Shown here piece by piece: positions 57,010 to 64,000 of a DNA stretch of 64,000 nt. This DNA comes from Cocos nucifera (taxonomy: Eukaryota; Streptophyta; Magnoliopsida; Arecales; Arecaceae). Every line of letters begins with the position of its first letter. Position 1 is the stretch's first letter. The notes beneath the pieces are model-generated. The model did no database searches, was not told the DNA's origin, and saw only the letters and a list, made by a program, of their open reading frames with translations. The DNA is taken from positions 114,501 through 178,500 of the forward strand of contig QRFJ01000368.1 in assembly GCA_006176705.1 (NCBI GenBank). The letters are read 5' to 3'. The position numbers and the translations under genes were made by a program.

Positions 57010-57786
57010 CATTTGTGGATTCAGCCTGAATGTGCCCCTGCTGCGTGCGCTGTTAGATTGATGCTTTCTTTGTTTGAATTTTATCTTTTGCAATGATCAT
57101 TATGTGTTGATATGGAAGCTTTTGGAAATGGCCAGCTCGCACTTATTGTAGAAAATCGTAAAGGTGCTGGATTGATCTTTTGTAAAGTGGCAGTGTTTTT
57201 TTTCCCCCAAAAAAAAATATTGTCGAAGAGCTAATAACACTCGTAGTTGTTTGTCTGAAGTGCACTTTGGAGCTCAGTGGCATTAGGCCATACTGAAATC
57301 TGATATATGAACACTAAGTTGAATCCCATACTCCAAAAGTATGTATCACATTTTGTAAATGGTGATGATATTTAATTCTTGGATGTTTTTTTTTTTTTTT
57401 TAATTTTAGTGCTTCAAATTTGATCCTTAGCAGCGAAGCCTACCTTAGCACGATATAAGACGGAGAAGCTCATGGCCCGCAATGCATGGTCCGTAGGAGT
57501 GAGCGGCTCAAACGTGTAGACATGGCCCAGGATGCATGGGTACGTGCATTGCCCATAGGCATGCACGATCCATAGGAGGGCGCGGCCTAGGATGGGTGAC
57601 CATGCGGTCCACTGCACGCCTAGGCACCACACGCGGTCCAGGCACGAGGCATGGATCCCTTAGCAGTCCACTGCGTGTTAGCACGGTCCAGGGGAGTTTT
57701 ATGTGGTCACATGCGGAGCGTGGATCCTTTAGCAGTTCAAGCTTGATTTTACATACATGGTCTATCATGTAGATTACACAATCGGA
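57010..57786. other. Flank of GPAT9 with unassigned GC-rich repeat-like stretch
   Basis: 57010-57390 is AT-rich with no gene. After a T-run at 57389-57401, 57420-57780 is GC-rich and contains imperfect direct repeats (ATGGCCC-G-ATGCATGG twice; GGATCC-TTAGCAGT near 57653 and 57722). I cannot assign it to a known element. Confidence 0.4.
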
Positions 57787-60069
57787 TGCTACAGGATGTG
57801 TGCAAGCTTGATCAAACGGTCGGAAGATTATTTGACTCTTAATAAGAGTCTTGTTATCAGTAAAGAAAAATCCTGATTTTTCATACCAGGTTTGTTCAGA
57901 TCTGATCGGATCAAGAGATATATTTTAAAATTTTTTTCTTTGATTCGAATCAAATCTAAAATATTTCAGATCTAATTTTTATTATTCTAATAATTAAAAT
58001 AAAATATAGATAAATTAAATCAGATTTAATTTATCTTGATGTAGGATGATCCTATTATTCGTTGATGATCCTGTAAGCAGCGAAAGGCTCTGGATCTAGC
58101 CACACAAGTATCTGACTTCTACCGGTATCCACTCGGACTGGATCTGGAGATCCTCTTCTTCTCTATCACGTCTCCAAAAATTAGATCTGAATCTGATTTG
58201 AAGGATCTTCAAAATAGCTTTTGAAGATTAGCAGTTATCCTTTGCAGCAGTGTAGCCTTCTAGCTTTCTGTCGCCTTTCTCTCGCCTAGATTGTACCAAC
58301 TGAGATCCCAAACTTCTTTGGGCGTGGAGAGGAGAGGGAGAAGATGAACTTGGCATGGAGGAGGAAGAGAGAGGCAGCCTTGGGGCGTAGAGAATTGTTC
58401 TCTTTTTTTTGAGTTGGGCGCAGGATCTTATTTATAGACTATGCGTGATCCAACTCCTCTTCATCCCAACCAATCACAACTTTTATGAAATCAGATCTAA
58501 ATCTGATTGGTGGGAATAGAGTCCCTTGGATTCATCCTTAGATGGCGCCTAAGACCAATCAAAGTTGGTTCTTAGGAGGAGTCTAATCAGAATCTAATAA
58601 GGAGATGGAGTCCCTCCTCCTTGCTAGTTTCTGGCAGAGGGACAAGCTCCCACCAGTTCTCCAATAGGTGCGTGACACGTGGACAGAAGTCAAAGTGTCA
58701 ATGGTCAACATTTGATCAGTCAAAGATCAACTTTTGACTAAAGTCAAAGCATGAAAAATGGCAGGTGACCAAATGGCAGATATTGTCATACAAAATAAGA
58801 CAACTCTTTTCTGACCTGGATAGGCTCCAGTCAGACCAAGTGAAGGCCTCTGATCGAGCACAAACTCCTTTGGCTCAGTCAGGACAACTATATATGATAG
58901 TAAAAGAAGAACGTTAGGTTCAATCGAGTGCTAGCACGATTTTCTTGAACCTAATTGAATCTTATTCAGATCAATTGAACTGGATCAGTTCAATTGATGA
59001 TCACTAGATTCAAATCCTTATTTATGTGATCCAGTTAGATTCAGTTCTGTATGGTAATGGGATATGTCATGATCTCTATCATCGATATCATCGAAACTTT
59101 TTTCGATGGATCAGAACTCTTCTGATTCGAACAGCTAGAATGATCGATCATCTAAATTATTTTAATTGCTCCCAAAATCCACCAGTGACACCTAGCAGTA
59201 TATGGTGGCAACCCATCAGAGCTAAATACGAACCTCTTAGTGCAGCTATCTGTGTGATTAAGTTCTTCTATCTTGAGCCCCGATTAGATTAGGGTTAAGG
59301 TGAACTCATCAAACCTTAGTTTCTGTCATATGATGTAATCATTCGATTCAAATCTGATGTGAAAACCTAAATAGAAACTCTTTCTATTATTTCACTCTGC
59401 CATGGCCATGGGCTTCTGTACTTGATTCTTATAATCATCATAGAGCTGCTCCTCTACCACCAAGGTAGATAGATTCCATCTTGATGCAATTCAATTTCTA
59501 CAATGAACATGCTATAGCCAACATACACCTCAGGATTCCGAATGGCTAGGAGATCGAGTTATGGTGTAGTCAAACTATAACACCCTCAAGGTGAACTGCT
59601 GATGCATCTCAGGTCAAAAAACCAGACATACCACTGCAGCATCGAGTCAGTTATTGACGAGAAGGTAGACTTCTTAATGACTACTCGAGGTGGTCACACT
59701 CAATGCCCTCGTTCTCTAACGGATACCTGTACTCTCGCTCCGATGTCTCCACATCGTAAACTCAAGACTTATCTACTAAAGAGAAGTGATTGTACACCAA
59801 CCTTCTGGATCAATCACCATCCTCATGATGATCCTATGGTCGGAAGCATTTTATGAGTTAATAATGATTATTCATGTCTTAAATTTTCAACTCTTGAAAA
59901 TATGAATTATCATTACCATTAATTTAAAAGATGTATCACAGACACTAAATACATATATGTGATAGAAAATAATTTATTTTATTGATTATAGTCAAAATTA
60001 TAATTTTGCCCCTAGAAGTGTATTACAAGTGTCAGCCAATTCTGGCTTCTAGGGCACATATATCTAACA
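57787..60069 (-). repeat. Copia C 3' LTR (2.28 kb)
   Basis: It starts on the minus strand with TGTTAGATATATGTGCCCTA (60069) after the purine tract, and ends CATCCTGTAGCA (57787). It aligns with 48995-51292. The outer 200-300 bp at the 57.8-kb end differ strongly from copia B. Confidence 0.8.
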
Positions 60070-60143
60070 ATCTTCCACTTGTCCTAAAGTCAATTGGCTA
60101 CAAGTCTAAGTCCCATCTTCTCGAGGTGGACTTCGATCTTTTG

Positions 60144-63100
60144 TTATTCCAATAGCTTTGTAAGTGGGTCTGTCGCATTATCTATGGAATTGACTCTCTT
60201 AACCTCGATGTAATCCTTCTCGAGGTAATCATGGATGAGGTGGTATCGCCGCTCAACGTGCTTGGATTTTTGGTAAGACCTCGGCTCCTTAGCAAGGGCT
60301 ATGGCGCCATTGTTGTCGTAGTACAGAGGAATGGCATCTGATGGCATTACTCCAATTTTTGCAGCAAACTTCTTATACCAGAATGCTTCCTTCGCAGCCT
60401 CTGATGCAGCAATATATTCTGCTTCCATGGTGGAATCTGCTATCACGATTTGCTTGAAACTCTTTCAGCTGACAGCACCACCATTGCACACAAACAGACT
60501 TCCAGATGTCGACTTTCGATCATCTACATTGGACATGAAATCTAAGTCTGTGTATCCCTGGACTTGGAGTTCTCCGTTATCAAAGACCAATATCATATCC
60601 TTAGTTCTTCTTAGGTACTTAAGGATACATTTCATAGAAGTCCAGTGTTCTTCACCTGGATTTGACTAATATCTGCTTGTGACACTCACAGCATGTGCTA
60701 TATCAGGTCGTGTACATAGCATGGCATACATGAGGCTCCCTATTGCAGAAGCATAAGGGATCTTGCTCATGTGTTCTATTTCCTCAAGTATGCTAGGGCA
60801 CATCTTCTTGAAAAGATGAATACCATGTCTGAAGGGTATTATTTTTCTCTTAGAGTTTTCCATACTAAACCTCTTTAGTACTTCCTCTATGTACATCTTC
60901 TATGAAAGTCCCAGTATCCTATTCGGTCTATCCCTATAGACCTTAATTCCTAGAATAAAAGGTGCTTCACTTAGGTCTTTCATAGAGAATTTCTTGGACA
61001 ACCATATTTTGACTATCGTCAACATGAGAGTATCATTCCCAATAAGAAGGATGTCATCCACGTACAATACGAGAAAGACAACAGCGCTCCCACTGACCTT
61101 TTTGAAGACACACGGTTCCTCTTCATTTTTGATGAAACCAAATATTTTGATCATTTTAATTGAAACAAGTGTTCCAGCTCCAAGATGCTTGCTTAAGTCT
61201 ATATATGGACCTTTGCAGCTTGCAAATCTTGTGATCAGTATCACTAGATGTGAAATTTAGTGGCTGTTCCATATAGATATCTTCCTCAAGATATCCATTT
61301 AAGAACGCTATTTGACGTCCATTTGTCATATTTTATAATCGAAATAGGCTGCAATGGCAAGCAATGTGCGAATGGATTTTAGCATAGCCACTGAGAAAAA
61401 GGTATCCTGATAGTCAATACCTTCGCATTGACTATAACCTTTTGCCATTAGTCTAGTCTTGAATGTCTCCACATTCCCATCTACACCAATCTTTCTCTTG
61501 AAGATCCATTTACACCCAATAGGTACTATACCTTCTGGTGGATCTACCAAGGTTCAGACTTGGTTTGAGGGAATTGAGTCAATTTCTGACTGCATTGCCT
61601 CTAGCCATTTCTCGGAGTCGATATCTGATATCGCCTCGTTGTAGGTTTTGGGATCATCACCATGAGCACCATTATCTACGCGGAATATTCCTCTACTTTC
61701 TCTGAAATAATATCTAAGTATCTTTCAAGGAGATGAAAAACTCTTTCTGATCTACGAGGTGGAGGAGGTAGTATTCTTATTGGCTCAACCTGATTTGGTT
61801 TCAATTGGTCCTTAGCTGGTTGTACTTGTGAGACTTTCTCATCAAGCTTAATCTGCTTTTCAATGCCGCTATCTTGAATAAACTATTTTTCAAGAAAGAT
61901 GGCATATCGACTCACAATCATATTGCGGTCTTCTAGAATGTAGAAATAGTATCCTAATGATTCTTTAGGATATCTTATGAATCAAGCTCTGAAGGATCTA
62001 AACTCTAATTTATCCGCTTGTTGTCTTTTGACATGAGCCGAACAGCCCCAAATTCTGAGATGACTCAGACTTGGTTTCTTACCGTGCCATATCTCATACG
62101 ATGTGGTAGGAACGGTTTTAGAGGGAACCCTATTCAGTAGATAAATTGAAGTTAACAGTAAGTATCCCTAAAAAAAATTAGGGAGGTCTGTGAAGCTCAT
62201 CATGGATCGAACCATATCCAATAGAGTCCGATTTTTCTGTTCTGAAATCCCGTTGAGTTGAGGTGTTCCTGGTGGAGTCCATTGAGAGACTATGCCATTT
62301 TTCTTGAGATAGTCTAGGAATTCTTAGCTAAGGTATTCACTTCCTCGATCTGATCGAAGAACCTTAATGGGTTTTTCAGTTTATTTTTCTACTTCATGTC
62401 TGAATTCTTTGAACTTTTTAAAAGCTTCAGACTTGTATCTCATAAGATACATATACCCATACCTAGACAGATCATCGGTAAAGATAATGAAGTAGACAAA
62501 ATTGCCTCTAGTCGGCACATCAAATGGGCCACACACATCAGTATGTACTAGGGCAAGAAGATCTGTGACCCTTTCCCCATGTCCTACAAAAGAGAGTTTA
62601 GTCATTTTGCCTTGAAGACAAGATTCACAAGTTAGATATGACTCGGAAGTCAACGGACTCAATAGCCCATTTTTTTTCAATTTGTTGATCCTATCTTCTG
62701 CTATATGACCTAATCTCAGGTGCCATAGATACCTATCGTTTGGACTATCCCTAGGTCATTTGGCATTCATATTTTGCTCGATAGTTAGAGCAGATACATC
62801 AATATATAGCTGATAAAGATCGTTAATAAGAAAACCATTTGCAATTTTATTTCTTTTATAAAGAATGTTACAATGGTCCTTAAAGAAGGTAATCACATAG
62901 CCTTCTAGTGCTAAGCATGAAACAGAAATCAAATTTCTGCTAGCTACAGGCACATAATAACAGTCTTTCAAAACTAAGTCTAAACCAGATGGTAATCGAA
63001 GAGGGTATGTTTCCACCGCCACTGCAGTAACTCTTGCTCCATTTTCGATGCGTAGGATCATGTCTCCATCTCTCAGCCTCCTGCTATCCTCAAGATCCTG

Positions 63101-64000
63101 CATGGAAGTGCACAGATGAGTACTAGAACCAGAGTCAAGCATCCAACTAATGCAGAAAAAATTGTAAGGTTAGACTCAATAATTAGCATACCTCTAGAAG
63201 GACCTTCCTTCTTGTTCTTCATGGTGGCCAGGTAAGTAGGACAGTTCCGCTTTCAGTGGCCATCGCTATTGCAATGAAAATACTTTTCTTTGACAGCGGC
63301 CTTCTTCTTCGGCTCTGCCTTCTTCTTCTTTCCTTCTTCCACCTTCTATTTTTTTGTAGACTTCTTTTTCTTTTCAAAAGATTTTCTTTTGGAAGAAGTT
63401 CATTCCATAGCAAGAACTGAGCCTTTAGAACTTTTCATAGAAAGCTCAGCGGTGACCAGCATGTTCATTAATTCGGCCAAGGAATTTTGAAGTTTATGCA
63501 TATGGTAATTCATGATGAATTGCCCATATGCATCAGTCAAGGATTGTAGAATAACATCGTTCTGTAGATCTAAGTCTAACTTCACACCGAGCTTCTCAAG
63601 CTTTTTCCAAGTCCTTGATCATCATCAGACAGTGATCTTGGATTGACTGCCCATCATGCATCTTAGCCTTAAAAAGTCATTTTGTGACTTGATACTTGGC
63701 TGCGTGACTCTATTCACCAAACATCTCTTGCAGGTGAGCCAACATTTGATGAAAAGTTCCGATATCTTTATGTTGGCACTGGAGCTCATCAGACATCGAG
63801 CCCAACATGTAATATCTGACCTTATTATCTTCGTCTATCAATTTTTCTAGAGACGCTCTCTATTCAGCGGATGGATGGACTAGTAAGGTGGGAGGATCCT
63901 GATCTAATACATGGGTTAACTTTTCAAAATTTGAAATGATTTTGTATTTTTTGAGCCAATCTTTATAATTGGGTTCGGTCAGTCTATGTGTGTCCAGGAT
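60144..64000 (-). pseudogene. Copia C gag-pol polyprotein, decayed
   Basis: Minus-strand domains: gag (63585-63400 LTDAYGQFIMNYHMHKL, LAELMNMLVTAELSMKSSKG, and on to the window end); zinc knuckle near 63270 (FHCNSDGH, stop, KRNCPTYLATMKNKK); protease 63142-62756 (MLDSGSSTHLCTSMQDLEDS, PVASRNLISVSCL); pre-integrase and integrase 62680-62381 (CESCLQGKMTKLSF, LVHTDVCGPFDVPTRGNF, IIFTDDLSRYGYMYLMRYKS); reverse transcriptase 61550-60900 (GCKWIFKRKIGVDGNVETFK, VLYVDDILLIGN with Y-V-D-D) and 60896-60666 (YIEEVLKRFSM, GSLMYAMLCTRPDIAHAVS); RNase H 60446-60144 (STMEAEYIAASEAAKEAFWY, SKHVERRYHLI). Stops fall in the zinc knuckle, after ILGLS near 60900 and after SVTSRY near 60666, with frame changes elsewhere. 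Not functional. Confidence 0.9.

Larger units (their letters stand above)
57787..64000 (-). mobile_element. Copia element C, 3' LTR to gag, cut by the right edge
   Basis: On the minus strand: gag (64000 to about 63400), zinc knuckle, protease, integrase, reverse transcriptase, RNase H (to 60144), polypurine tract beside 60070 (AAGTGGAAGAT), then the 3' LTR (60069-57787). It is the same family and orientation as copia B. The 5' LTR lies beyond the window, so LTR age and target duplication cannot be checked. Confidence 0.88.

Overview
The window is nuclear DNA of a land plant, most likely a monocot and possibly a palm. The grounds are long intron-split genes, plant-specific Ty1/copia and Ty3/gypsy families, hAT and Mutator miniature elements, and GPAT9 exons that read closest to monocot versions as I remember them. 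The palm suggestion is inference only.

Two host loci sit head to head. On the minus strand, 2001-11420 holds seven in-frame exons of a TraB-domain protein. Its 3' end was not found and probably lies beyond the left edge; its introns carry a hAT miniature element (2400-2931), a fold-back repeat family (about 7.57-9.12 kb), low-complexity trinucleotide DNA and tandem repeats. On the plus strand, 13761-57005 holds eleven exons of GPAT9, the ER glycerol-3-phosphate acyltransferase of glycerolipid synthesis. Exon order, phases and most junctions are kept, but the copy is broken many times: split exon 1, frameshift, lost splice sites, loss of an acyltransferase motif and an in-frame stop. It is a non-processed pseudogene or a null allele.

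Mobile elements explain most of the rest. 13924-19509 is an LTR element that lies between the two halves of GPAT9 exon 1; it has gag but no pol and carries an array of hairpin-forming repeats. GPAT9 intron 2 (23347-51568, about 28 kb) is a nest of elements. It contains a Tat-like Ty3/gypsy element read on the minus strand, with an antisense accessory ORF behind its own TATA box (24519-36883) and interrupted by a 4.6-kb hAT element (28627-33244). It also contains a 5' half of copia element A fused without any LTR to the gypsy protease (36885-39337), and remains of copia element B with a 2.3-kb LTR (39338-39796 and 46792-51292). Copia B is interrupted by a complete Athila-like gag-only element with matching target duplications (39797-46786). 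Downstream of GPAT9, 57787-64000 is copia element C, same family and strand as B, with its 3' LTR and a decayed gag-pol that runs off the right edge.

The only apparently working gene is the TraB-domain gene. All element genes seen carry stops or frameshifts. I saw no tRNA, rRNA or CRISPR array. The most informative content is the GPAT9 decay, the gag-only element with its hairpin array, the antisense accessory gene and the copia/gypsy fusion point.
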